Of a stretch of DNA of 13,062 nucleotides, positions 1-13,062 are shown in pieces (the first letter of the stretch is position 1; each line of letters starts with the position of its first letter). This DNA comes from Myxococcales bacterium (GTDB lineage Bacteria > Myxococcota > Myxococcia > Myxococcales > Anaeromyxobacteraceae), in the NCBI GenBank assembly GCA_021784495.1, contig JAJXSQ010000029.1:1-13062 (forward strand). Reading direction: 5' to 3'. A model generated the notes under the pieces. That model was not told the DNA's origin. It saw nothing but the letters and a program-made list of their open reading frames with translations, and searched no databases. Position numbers and translations under genes: made by a program.

Positions 1-171
1 CCGCGGCCCGAGGGCGGCGCCGAGGCGCGGGGCGAGGTGGCGCGCCGCCAGCCACCCCGCCACGGCCGCGGCCAGCTTCGCCAGCTGCGGGAGGGCGCCG
101 CCGATCGCGCCGGCCACGGCCCCGAGGAGGAGCGCCGCCGCGACCACCGCGTCGACGGCGTCGAGGTGCAT
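1..171 (-). CDS. CvpA-family-like membrane protein, N-terminal fragment (runs off the left edge)
   Basis: A 57-codon open frame starts at the ATG at 171 and continues past base 1, so only the N-terminus is visible. It begins MHLDAVDAVVAAALLLGAVA and continues with GAIGGALPQLAKLAAAVAGW. An acidic start, a hydrophobic helix, a Gly-rich turn and a second amphipathic helix match the opening of CvpA-family inner-membrane proteins (colicin V production / cell-envelope family). That is a pattern match on a short fragment, so the family call is moderate. The start lies five bases after the J-domain gene's stop (177-179). I see no strong Shine-Dalgarno, so translational coupling to the upstream gene is likely. 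An unrelated two-helix membrane protein is possible. Confidence 0.5.
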   Translation of the reverse strand, partial: MHLDAVDAVVAAALLLGAVAGAIGGALPQLAKLAAAVAGWLAARHLAPRLGAALGPR

Positions 172-176
172 CCCGG

Positions 177-740
177 TCACCGGATCCGGTAGTCGCCGCG
201 CGGCCGCGTCTTCTCGAGCTCGGCCTGGATCTGGGCCAGCAGCTCCTTGAAGCGCGGGTTGGCCGGCTCGTATACGAGCGCGCTCTTGATCGCCCGCTCC
301 GCCGCCTCCCAGCGCTCCCCCCGCGCCTCCTGCGTCGCGGTGGCGTAGAACTTCCTGCCGTTCGGGGTCTGGCCGAACTGCTCCTCGATCCGGCGCTGGC
401 GCTCCTCCTTCACCTGGGCCTCGTCGGCCTCGGTGAAGCGGAGCTTGCGCGCCCGGTCCGGACCGGTGACGTCGGCGAGGTAGCGCTCGCGGCGGCGGTC
501 GTCGCGCAGGACGGTGTAGGCCTCGTTGATCCGGCGGTAGATCCGGCCGATGGTCGCGCGGAGCTCGGCGCTCCCGGCGGCCGCGAAGCGGTCGGGGTGG
601 TAGACCCGGGACTCGCGGTGGTAGGCCGCCCGCACCTCCGCCGCGCCGGCCCCGGGCTGGAGCTTGAGGACGGCGTAGTAGTCGAGCTGGTCCAGCACCG
701 CCGCCAGGGTCTCCACCTCGATCAGGGCCTGCGCGTCCAT
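177..740 (-). CDS. Small J-domain (DnaJ/Hsp40-like) co-chaperone
   Basis: A 187-residue protein with a J domain at about residues 20-88. Helix II is followed by the HPD motif (residues 48-50, context RVYHPDRFAA), which stimulates Hsp70 ATPase. INEAYTVLRDDRRRERY (71-87) matches helices III-IV. There is no Gly/Phe linker, zinc finger or DnaJ C-terminal substrate domain, so this is a type III (class C) J protein. After the J domain comes a charged helical stretch (about 95-125), then a helix pair around 129-172 (RWEAAERAIKSALVYEPANP) that resembles a single TPR unit and may bind a client or partner. The ATG at 740 is preceded by GGAGGGAG at good spacing. The gene sits 26 bases downstream of the DnaK-like gene, so the two probably act as a dedicated chaperone pair in the cytoplasm. 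Confidence 0.88.
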   Translation of the reverse strand: MDAQALIEVETLAAVLDQLDYYAVLKLQPGAGAAEVRAAYHRESRVYHPDRFAAAGSAELRATIGRIYRRINEAYTVLRDDRRRERYLADVTGPDRARKLRFTEADEAQVKEERQRRIEEQFGQTPNGRKFYATATQEARGERWEAAERAIKSALVYEPANPRFKELLAQIQAELEKTRPRGDYRIR

Positions 741-766
741 GTGGCTCGGCTCCCTCCGCCCCGCCC

Positions 767-2377
<1,611 letters not shown>

Positions 2378-2412
2378 GTCGCGTTCAGCCAACGTTTCCA
2401 GGGGTTTCGAGG

Positions 2413-2442
2413 ATGGTAACGGCCGGTCCTGACGGATGTCAA
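2413..2442 (-). promoter_or_regulatory. Predicted sigma-70 promoter for the DnaK/J operon
   Basis: On the minus strand, TTGACA (2442-2437) is a perfect -35 hexamer. Eighteen bases later comes TACCAT (2418-2413), a 4/6 match to TATAAT. Transcription would start near 2406, leaving a leader of about 29 bases before the ATG at 2377. The -35 overlaps the stop codon of the upstream dGTPase gene (GTT TGA C). A perfect TTGACA is notable in sequence this GC-rich. I see no heat-shock CIRCE element. Confidence 0.5.
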
Positions 2443-3488
2443 ACGATCGCCCACGGGCGGGGGACCACGATCTCCTCCCAGGTGGCGAGCGCGAAGCGGT
2501 CGGTCATGCCGGAGAGGAAGTCGGTCACCGCCCGGGCGAGCGTCTCCCCCTCCCGCGGCGCGACCCCGAACCGCGCGCGCGCGCGCTCCCCGTCCTCGAG
2601 GCACCAGCCGAAGAGGTCGCGGAGGATCCGCTGCGCCTTGACGAACTCCTCGTGGACCACCGGGTTCTCGTAGACGCGGGCGTACAGGAAGTCGCGGAGC
2701 CGGAGGAGCGCCTCGTGGACGTCGGGCGAGAGGGTGATCCGCCCGCCGCCGTCGAGGTCCGAGCTCCGGACCACGTCGCGGACCAGCGTCGCGATCCGCT
2801 CGGAGTGGCGGCCGCCGAGGACGGCGCGGATGGCGGGGGGGACGTCGCCCTCGGTGAGGAGGCCGGCGCGGACCGCGTCGTCGAGGTCGTGGTTCACGTA
2901 GGCGATGACGTCGGCCAGGCGCACCACCTCCGCCTCGAGGGTGAGCGGGGCGTTGCCGGTCCCCTTCATGAGCACCGCCCCGCGCCCCTTGGAGTGGCGG
3001 GCGATGCCGTCGCGCACCTCGGCCGTCAGGTTGAGCCCCCGCCCGTCCTTCTCCAGCAGCTCGACGACGCGGAGGGACTGGACCACGTGGTGGAACCCGC
3101 CCGGCGCGACCTCGGCGAGGAGCCGCTCCCCGGCGTGGCCGAAGGGGGTGTGGCCCAGGTCGTGCCCCATGACCATCGCCTCGACCAGCATCTCGTTCAG
3201 CCGGAGCGCGAGCGCGATGGAGCGCCCCACCTGCCCGACCTCGAGGGTGTGGGTGAGCCGGTTGCGGTAGTGGTCGCCCCGCGGCGCGAGGAAGACCTGG
3301 GTCTTCCCGCCCAGCCGGCGGAAGGCCTTGCTGTGGAGGACCCGGTCGCGATCGCGCTGGAAGGCGGGGCGGAGGTCGTCCTCCGGATCCTCCCGGTCGC
3401 GGCCGCGGGTGGCCACCGACCGCGCGGCGCGGGGGTGGAGCGACCGCTCCTCCCGCGCCTCGAGCATCTCCCGGACGGTGCCGACCAT
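2439..3488 (-). CDS. dgt: Deoxyguanosinetriphosphate triphosphohydrolase-like HD-domain protein
   Basis: A 349-residue cytoplasmic HD-superfamily enzyme of the dGTPase (type 2, dGTPase-like) family, which hydrolyses dNTPs to nucleoside plus triphosphate. Metal ligands are recognisable: H80 in RNRLTHTLEVGQ, H109-D110 in GHDLGHTPFGHAGE (108-121), and D201 in YVNHDLDDA (197-205). The N-terminal basic stretch with HSKAFRRLGGKTQVF (52-66) is characteristic of the family. Length is normal for bacterial dGTPase-like proteins, which are shorter than E. coli Dgt. The ATG at 3488 follows AAGGGGAGGG, a strong ribosome binding site. The frame stays open far upstream through the CPBP gene, but that part is out-of-phase shadow sequence. 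The gene lies 32 bases after the CPBP protease stop, consistent with an operon. Substrate preference and allosteric nucleotide sites cannot be judged here. Confidence 0.92.
   Translation of the reverse strand: MVGTVREMLEAREERSLHPRAARSVATRGRDREDPEDDLRPAFQRDRDRVLHSKAFRRLGGKTQVFLAPRGDHYRNRLTHTLEVGQVGRSIALALRLNEMLVEAMVMGHDLGHTPFGHAGERLLAEVAPGGFHHVVQSLRVVELLEKDGRGLNLTAEVRDGIARHSKGRGAVLMKGTGNAPLTLEAEVVRLADVIAYVNHDLDDAVRAGLLTEGDVPPAIRAVLGGRHSERIATLVRDVVRSSDLDGGGRITLSPDVHEALLRLRDFLYARVYENPVVHEEFVKAQRILRDLFGWCLEDGERARARFGVAPREGETLARAVTDFLSGMTDRFALATWEEIVVPRPWAIV
2572..2586. repeat. 15-bp alternating CG tract inside dgt
   Basis: A pure alternating C-G run lies in the 3' part of the dGTPase gene, where it encodes part of an Arg-Ala series (GERARARFG). 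Such tracts can adopt Z-DNA and are slippage-prone. Here codon bias (Arg CGC, Ala GCG) is enough to explain it. Confidence 0.85.
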
Positions 3489-3520
3489 CCCTCCCCTTCT
3501 AGTCCCGGTCGGCCGCGCTG

Positions 3521-4291
3521 TCAGCCGTAGAAGGACCGCTCCAGCGTCAGGAGGAGGAGGTTCGAGAGGGCGTGGACCACCACCGGCGCGGCGATCGAGC
3601 CGGTCCGCTCGCGCAGCCAGCCGAAGAGGAGCCCGGGGAAGAAGGTCCCGAGCCGCCAGGGCTGGAGGGTCACCAGGTGGCCGGCGGCGAAGAGCAGCTG
3701 GGTCCAGACGAATCCCTCCCCGAGGCTGGCGCCGAGGATCCGGACCCCGGGGGACCGCCCGGCGCGCCGCCACGAGGTCTGCACCCAGCCGCGGTAGAAG
3801 AGCTCCTCCGGCAGCGCGACGACGAGGAGCTGCACCACGGCGAGGGACGCCAGGCCGGGCGGGAACCGCAGCCCCGGGTGCGGCGCCCCCGCGTACGGCG
3901 CGAGGAGCGCCGCGAGCCCCCGGGGGAGCCGGGGGAGCGCGACGGCGAACCCCCAGAAGGCGGCGACGAAGGGGGGAAAGACGATCGCGCAGGCGGCGAG
4001 CCCCTGCCACGCCCCCCGCAGCGCCGCGCTCCAGGTCCGGCGATCTCCCAGCCCGTGGAACGGGACGCCGAAGGAGGCCCAGGCCTCGCCGCTCGCCAGC
4101 AGGCGGCGATCGGGGAGCCACACGAAGAGGAAGGCCGCGATCCCGCCCAGGTTGGCGGCGAGGAGCCCGGTCGGATCGAGGCCCGCCGCGAGCCGCGCGC
4201 CGAGCAGGGCGCCGACGGCGAGCGCCCAGGTGGCGACCAGCGGGCGCCAGGCGGGGCCGGCGGCCTGCCTGGGGTCGAGCGCGGCGGGCAC
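3521..4291 (-). CDS. CPBP-family glutamic-type intramembrane protease, candidate myxosortase (MrtX-like)
   Basis: About 256 residues with several hydrophobic segments (roughly 17-36, 42-59, 96-119, 147-161, 189-205, 217-226, 234-250). All three CPBP (Rce1/CAAX protease-like) active-site motifs are present: EExxxR as PEELFYRGW (E162, E163, R167), FxxxH as FAAGH (F201, H205), and HxxxN as HALSN (H240, N244). The product is therefore likely a catalytically intact integral membrane protease. Members of this superfamily have been proposed as myxosortases that process MYXO-CTERM surface proteins. The divergent neighbour at 4452 carries a MYXO-CTERM-like segment, which makes that role plausible here. 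The start is uncertain. The GTG at 4291 has a purine run abutting it rather than at proper spacing. Another in-frame GTG lies at 4336, but codons between the two have atypical A/T third bases. Specific myxosortase identity is inference. Confidence 0.85.
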   Translation of the reverse strand: MPAALDPRQAAGPAWRPLVATWALAVGALLGARLAAGLDPTGLLAANLGGIAAFLFVWLPDRRLLASGEAWASFGVPFHGLGDRRTWSAALRGAWQGLAACAIVFPPFVAAFWGFAVALPRLPRGLAALLAPYAGAPHPGLRFPPGLASLAVVQLLVVALPEELFYRGWVQTSWRRAGRSPGVRILGASLGEGFVWTQLLFAAGHLVTLQPWRLGTFFPGLLFGWLRERTGSIAAPVVVHALSNLLLLTLERSFYG

Positions 4292-4376
4292 CTCCCCCGG
4301 ATCGCACGCGCGGGACGGCGAGTCAATCGCACCCACCCGGCGTGCGGGGTCGGGTCCCGGGCCGGTGCGCGGGCGC

Positions 4377-4403
4377 CGGGCGCGCCACGTCGGGCGCGCC
4401 ACG
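4377..4403. repeat. Direct repeat, 13 bp twice at 14-bp period, in the divergent intergenic region
   Basis: CGGGCGCGCCACG occurs at 4377-4389 and again at 4391-4403, separated by one T. Each copy contains the palindrome GGCGCGCC. It sits just upstream of the weak -10 candidate for the giant gene, so it could be a tandem operator or simple GC-rich duplication. The rest of 4292-4451 shows no gene. Confidence 0.55.
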
Positions 4404-4432
4404 CCGACCGCGTCCCCGGTCCGTGGTACGCT
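4404..4432 (+). promoter_or_regulatory. Weak promoter candidate for the giant surface protein gene
   Basis: TGGTACGCT (4424-4432) reads as an extended -10 (TGn then TAnnnT). Seventeen bases upstream is CCGACC (4404-4409), which shares only GAC with the -35 consensus. Transcription would begin around 4439, just in front of or inside the GGAGGAG ribosome binding site (4438-4444). The same CGTGGTA heptamer recurs before gltX. The match is weak. Confidence 0.3.
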
Positions 4433-4451
4433 CCGGTGGAGGAGAACGTCT

Positions 4452-9996
<5,545 letters not shown>

Positions 9997-10007
<11 letters not shown>

Positions 10008-10380
10008 CGGCGCCGATCGCCCGGGCGACGATCTGGACCGCCGCCTCGGGCTCGAACGGCTTGCGCAGGATCTCGTCGGCCCCGATGCGCCGGTAGGTCT
10101 CGATCTCGCGGTCGCTGATCCGCGAGCTCATCAGGACGAGGTAGGTCTTCTTCCAGTGGGGGTGGGCCTTCACCAGCCGACAGACGTCGGCGCCGTTCAG
10201 CTTGGGCATGTAGATGTCGAGGAGGAGCGCGCCGGGGTCCACGCTCGACATCTTCCGGAAGACCTCCTCCCCGTCGGAGGCGGCGGCCACCTCGTAGCCG
10301 GCCTCCTCGAAGGCCGCGGCCAGCGCGTCGAGGATCGCCTGCGAGTCGTCGACGATCAGGACCGTCTTCCGGCGGGTCAT
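9997..10380 (-). CDS. Stand-alone receiver-domain response regulator (CheY-like)
   Basis: A 127-residue protein that is essentially one receiver domain. Acidic pocket residues D11 and D12 lie in VLIVDDSQ. The phosphoacceptor is D55 in LLLDIYMPKLNG. The switch Ser is S85 in LVLMSSR, and the conserved Lys is K107 in ILRKPFEP. There is no DNA-binding or enzymatic output domain, so it probably works by protein-protein contact, like CheY or the small myxobacterial motility and polarity regulators. No partner kinase is in the window. The ATG at 10380 lacks a Shine-Dalgarno at normal spacing, and a TATAAC box lies eight bases upstream. The stop codon is inside the 3' end of the giant gene (11-bp convergent overlap). 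Pathway unknown. Confidence 0.93.
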
Positions 10381-10388
10381 GGGCCGAC

Positions 10389-10394
10389 GTTATA
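10389..10394 (-). promoter_or_regulatory. -10 box of the response regulator, implying a leaderless transcript
   Basis: TATAAC on the minus strand (10394 to 10389) is a 5/6 match to TATAAT in an otherwise almost A/T-free region. Eight bases separate it from the ATG at 10380, so transcription would start at or within about two bases of the start codon. I see no -35 match. Confidence 0.5.
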
Positions 10395-10421
10395 CCTCGC
10401 GGCGCGGCGGGGCGCGCGAGG
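10395..10421. repeat. Inverted repeat between the divergent response regulator and gltX starts
   Basis: CCTCGCG (10395-10401) and CGCGAGG (10415-10421) are perfect 7-bp arms around a 13-bp centre. The repeat abuts the response regulator's -10 box. It could be an operator for a dimeric regulator or a chance feature of GC-rich DNA. Confidence 0.45.
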
Positions 10422-10440
10422 CGCCGGACGCCCCGCGGCG

Positions 10441-10449
10441 TGGTAGATC
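10441..10449 (+). promoter_or_regulatory. Extended -10 candidate for gltX, implying a leaderless transcript
   Basis: TGGTAGATC resembles an extended -10 (TGn plus TAGATC, a partial hexamer match). It ends eight bases before the gltX ATG at 10458. The stretch just upstream of the ATG is C-rich and has no Shine-Dalgarno. A TATACC at 10391-10396 is an alternative -10 with a leader of about 55 bases. Confidence 0.35.
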
Positions 10450-10457
10450 AGCCCCCC

Positions 10458-11870
10458 ATGTCGCCGCCCCGCGTCCGCTTCGCCCCCTCGCCCACCGGCT
10501 ACCTCCACATCGGGGGGGCCCGGACCGCCCTCTTCAACTGGCTCTGGGCCCGCCGCCACGGCGGGACCTTCGTGCTCCGGATCGAGGACACCGATCGCGA
10601 CCGCTCCACCCAGGAGGCGGTGGACGCCATCCTCGACGGGCTCCGCTGGCTCGGCCTCGACTGGGACGAGGGGCCGGGGGTCGGCGGGGCGCACGGGCCG
10701 TACCGGCAGACCGAGCGGCTGGAGATCTACCGGGCGCACGCCGATCGCCTGCTCCAGGAGGGGAAGGCCTACGCCTGCTACTGCACCCGCGAGGAGCTCG
10801 ACGGGCTCCGGAAGGCGGCCGAGGCCGAGAAGCGGCAGTTCCGGTACCCGGGGACCTGCCGCCACCTCCCCCACGACCCGTCGCGCCGCCACGTGGTCCG
10901 CTTCAAGGTGCCGGAGACCGGCGCCACCGTCTTCGAGGACCTGGTGAAGGGGGCGATCTCGACCCCCCACGCGACCCTGCAGGACGAGGTGATCCTCCGG
11001 GCCGACGGGGTCCCGCTCTACAACTTCGGGGCGGTGGTCGACGACGTCACCATGGAGATCAACCTGGTGGCCCGCGGCGACGACCACGTGAACAACACCG
11101 CCCGGCAGGTCCTCCTCTACGAGGCGCTCGGCTACCCGGTCCCGGCGTTCGCCCACCTGCCGATGATCCTGGGCGCCGACAAGGCGCGCCTCTCGAAGCG
11201 GCACGGGGCGACGAGCGTCACCGCCTACCGCGACCTCGGCTACCTCCCCCAGGCGGTGGTGAACTACCTCGCCCGGCTCGGCTGGTCCCACGGCGACCAG
11301 GAGCTGTTCACCATCGCCGAGCTCGTCCAGGCCTTCGACTGGCGCCAGGTCGGCGCCACCGCCGGGATCTTCAACCCGGAGAAGATGATCTGGGTGAACC
11401 ACCAGTGGCTGCGGCGGCTCTCCGACGACGAGCTGGCGCGCGGCGCGCTCCCCCACCTGCGGGCCGCCGGCCTCCCCGCCGAGGACGACGCCAAGCTGCG
11501 GGCCCTCCTCCAGCAGCTCCGCGAGCGCGCCCGGACCTTCGCCGAGATCGTCGCCCAGGCGCGCTGCTTCTACGCGCCGGTGGAGCTCGACCCCAAGGCG
11601 CGCGAGAAGTTCCTCGGCCCCGCCGCCCGCCCCCTCCTCCAGGCGGTGCGGGACGGCCTGGCGGCGATGGAGGCCCCGGACCTCGCCGGCCTGGAGCGGC
11701 TCTTCCACGCGGTGGCCGGGGCCCGCGAGCTGGCGCTCGGCAAGGTCGCCCAGCCGGTCCGGGTCGCGCTCACCGGCGGCACCGCGTCGCCCGGGATCTA
11801 CGAGGTGGTGCTGATCCTCGGCCGGGCGGAGAGCCTCGCCCGGCTCGACGCCGCCATCGCCCTCACCTGA
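10458..11870 (+). CDS. gltX: Glutamyl-tRNA synthetase
   Basis: A 470-residue class I aminoacyl-tRNA synthetase that charges tRNA-Glu in the cytoplasm. The Rossmann fold opens with RVRFAPSPTGYLHIGGARTA (residues 5-24); HIGG is the usual GluRS form of HIGH. RIEDTD (41-46) follows. The KMSKS loop appears as ARLSKRHG (243-250). A zinc-site pattern CxC-x24-CxH is complete (C107, C109, C134, H136), as in E. coli GluRS. FKVPETGATVFEDLVKG and the C-terminal helical anticodon-binding region complete a normal-length protein. The non-discriminating or discriminating status toward tRNA-Gln is not judged. I chose the ATG at 10458. A GTG at 10440 would add six residues and also lacks a ribosome binding site. 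The stop overlaps the convergent MscS gene by eight bases. Confidence 0.97.
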   Translation: MSPPRVRFAPSPTGYLHIGGARTALFNWLWARRHGGTFVLRIEDTDRDRSTQEAVDAILDGLRWLGLDWDEGPGVGGAHGPYRQTERLEIYRAHADRLLQEGKAYACYCTREELDGLRKAAEAEKRQFRYPGTCRHLPHDPSRRHVVRFKVPETGATVFEDLVKGAISTPHATLQDEVILRADGVPLYNFGAVVDDVTMEINLVARGDDHVNNTARQVLLYEALGYPVPAFAHLPMILGADKARLSKRHGATSVTAYRDLGYLPQAVVNYLARLGWSHGDQELFTIAELVQAFDWRQVGATAGIFNPEKMIWVNHQWLRRLSDDELARGALPHLRAAGLPAEDDAKLRALLQQLRERARTFAEIVAQARCFYAPVELDPKAREKFLGPAARPLLQAVRDGLAAMEAPDLAGLERLFHAVAGARELALGKVAQPVRVALTGGTASPGIYEVVLILGRAESLARLDAAIALT

Positions 11871-13062
11871 CCGGCTCGCCGGGGCGGCCCCCCGCCGCGG
11901 CGATCGCCCGGAGGGCCTCCCCGTCCACGGCGCGCAGGCGGAGGTCGCGCTGCGGGAAGGGGATCTCGATCCCGGCCGCCTCGAGCGCCTCGCTCAGCTC
12001 CACCAGCACCTCGCTGGCCAGGGTGGGCCAGCGGTCGACGTCGTCGGTCCAGAAGCGGAGGCTGAAGTCGAGGGAGCTCTCCCCGAAGCGGACGAGGAAG
12101 GCCTCCGGCGCCGGCGCCGCCACCACGCCGGCGCGCCCCCGCACCGCGGCGAGCAGGAGGTCGAGGACCCGCCGCGGCGCCGTCCCGTAGGCGACCCCCA
12201 CCGCGAGATCGACCCGGCGCAGCCGGTCGGAGAGCGTCCAGTTGGTCACCTCGGAGGAGATCAGCGTCGCGTTGGGGAGGATCACCTCGGCGCCCGGGAA
12301 GGTGCGGACCGTGGAGGAGCGGACCCCGATCCGGCGCACCACCCCCGAGACGCCGCCGATCTCCACGACGTCGCCGACCTGGACCGGCCGCTCGTAGAGG
12401 AGGATCAGCCCGGAGACGAAGTTGTTGACGACGTTCTGCAGGCCGAAGCCGATGCCGACCCCGAGCGTCCCCGCCAGGAAGGAGAAGCGGCTCACCTCCA
12501 TGCCGGAGGCGAGGATCGCCCAGGCGAAGCCCATGGCGACGAGCGCGTACTGGACGGTGGCCGAGACCGCCGCCGGGACGCCGCGCGGCAGCGCCACCTC
12601 GGGGAAGACCCCCTCGTCGAGGAGGAAGCGCACGGCGCGGGCGAGCCAGATGGCCAGCGCGAGCGTGACCCCGAAGGCGGCGAGGTCCCCGAGGGACACG
12701 TCGAGCCCCCCCACCTTGAGCCGGAGGCCGAACCCCCGCCCCACCGCGGCGGCCAGCGCCGCGGTGATCCCGAAGGCGCCGGCGGTGGCGGCGCCCCAGG
12801 AGACCACCGCCACCGCCCGGAGCGCGGTCCCGGCGCGCCGCTCCAGGAACCCGCGGTGGCGCCGCACCAGCTCGCGCCGGGCCAGGAGCGGTGCCCGCAG
12901 CAGGAGCGACAGGCCGCCGCGCGCGACGGGCACCGCGGCGAGCAGGCCGGCCCCGAGCCCCGCCGCCACCAGCGTCGCGTGCGTCAGCCGGGTGGCCAGG
13001 TCGACCTCGCCCGCCACGTTGGCGAGCAGCGCGACGGCGAGGAGCGCCGCCGCGACCGGGTC
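11863..13062 (-). CDS. MscS-family mechanosensitive ion channel, 5' end beyond the window
   Basis: A frame of 399 residues stays open to the right edge. The GTG at 13017 is internal: upstream residues (AAALLAVALLANVAGEVDL) continue a hydrophobic helix, and the phrase resembles conserved ANxxG..xLA helices of larger MscS proteins. Several membrane helices follow. The pore-lining helix (about 12477-12418) reads LAGTLGVGIGFGLQNVVNNF, the Gly/Ala-rich signature of MscS TM3. The beta domain (about 12387-12238) reads PVQVGDVVEIGGVSGVVRRI through VILPNATLISSEVTNW. A C-terminal alpha/beta domain includes FSLRFWTDD. It ends soon after IEIPFPQRDLRL, the usual end of the cytoplasmic cage. The protein should be an inner-membrane osmotic safety valve or ion channel. 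Total size and any N-terminal domain cannot be seen. Confidence 0.92.
   Translation of the reverse strand, partial: DPVAAALLAVALLANVAGEVDLATRLTHATLVAAGLGAGLLAAVPVARGGLSLLLRAPLLARRELVRRHRGFLERRAGTALRAVAVVSWGAATAGAFGITAALAAAVGRGFGLRLKVGGLDVSLGDLAAFGVTLALAIWLARAVRFLLDEGVFPEVALPRGVPAAVSATVQYALVAMGFAWAILASGMEVSRFSFLAGTLGVGIGFGLQNVVNNFVSGLILLYERPVQVGDVVEIGGVSGVVRRIGVRSSTVRTFPGAEVILPNATLISSEVTNWTLSDRLRRVDLAVGVAYGTAPRRVLDLLLAAVRGRAGVVAAPAPEAFLVRFGESSLDFSLRFWTDDVDRWPTLASEVLVELSEALEAAGIEIPFPQRDLRLRAVDGEALRAIAAAGGRPGEPVR

Noticed and set aside
2378..2392. In-frame TTG at 2392 as start of the DnaK-like gene
   Set aside because: The ATG at 2377 gives the standard Hsp70 N-terminus, and the extra residues add nothing conserved. 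Kept as an alternative because neither start has a strong ribosome binding site.
2381..2393. Small CGTT-AACG stem near the DnaK start as an RNA thermometer
   Set aside because: A four-base stem is too weak and it does not cover a ribosome binding site.
10440..10457. GTG at 10440 as start of gltX
   Set aside because: It adds six non-conserved residues before SPPRVRFAPSPTG and has no better ribosome binding site. The ATG at 10458 matches the usual GluRS N-terminus.
10506..10517. HIGG in place of HIGH in glutamyl-tRNA synthetase
   Set aside because: HIGG or HVGG is the normal form in bacterial GluRS, so this is not an anomaly.
10377..11708. Minus-strand open frame opposite gltX
   Set aside because: It is a compositional shadow of gltX with no recognisable motif.
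13015..13017. GTG at 13017 as the true start of the MscS gene
   Set aside because: The frame upstream to the window edge continues a hydrophobic helix typical of larger MscS proteins, so the gene most likely begins outside the window.

Overview
The window is extremely GC-rich, with G or C at nearly all third codon positions. It carries a MYXO-CTERM-like sorting signal, MopE-type metal-binding repeats and Cys-rich, TIG-rich surface proteins. This points to a Myxococcota (deltaproteobacterial) chromosome, possibly near Anaeromyxobacter. The assignment is inferred from style and protein families only. I see no tRNA, rRNA, CRISPR array, insertion sequence or phage gene.

Left arm (1-4291, all minus strand). 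Read in the direction of transcription, the order is: a CPBP glutamic intramembrane protease (3521-4291), a dGTP triphosphohydrolase-like HD enzyme (2439-3488), an Hsp70/DnaK paralogue without the usual C-terminal lid (767-2377), a small J-domain protein (177-740), and the start of a CvpA-like membrane protein (1-171, cut by the window edge). Gaps are 32, 61, 26 and 5 bases. A near-consensus sigma-70 promoter inside the end of the dGTPase gene could drive the chaperone pair and the membrane protein separately.

Centre (4452-10007, plus strand). One 1851-codon ORF encodes a giant exported protein. In order it has an N-terminal signal, an unrecognised domain of about 500 residues, five MopE-like Cys/Asp repeats, a Cys-rich stalk of DPC repeats, a MYXO-CTERM-like segment, a second lipoprotein-signal-like segment, and about six TIG-like beta domains. 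The middle looks like the end of one surface protein joined in frame to the start of another, with no stop codon in any forward frame near the junction. The CPBP protease encoded divergently next door belongs to the superfamily proposed to process MYXO-CTERM proteins (myxosortases). The pair is therefore a candidate sorting enzyme and substrate, and is the most interesting item here.

Right arm (9997-13062). A stand-alone receiver-domain response regulator (minus) overlaps the giant gene's stop convergently. It shares a 77-bp divergent promoter region with gltX, glutamyl-tRNA synthetase (plus). Both genes lack a clear Shine-Dalgarno and have -10-like boxes eight bases before their ATGs, suggesting leaderless mRNAs. 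An MscS-type mechanosensitive channel (minus, entering from the right edge) overlaps the gltX stop convergently.

Non-coding space is minimal. The largest gap, about 160 bases at 4292-4451, holds a 14-bp-period direct repeat and a weak promoter candidate. No gene-free stretch exceeds 300 bases.
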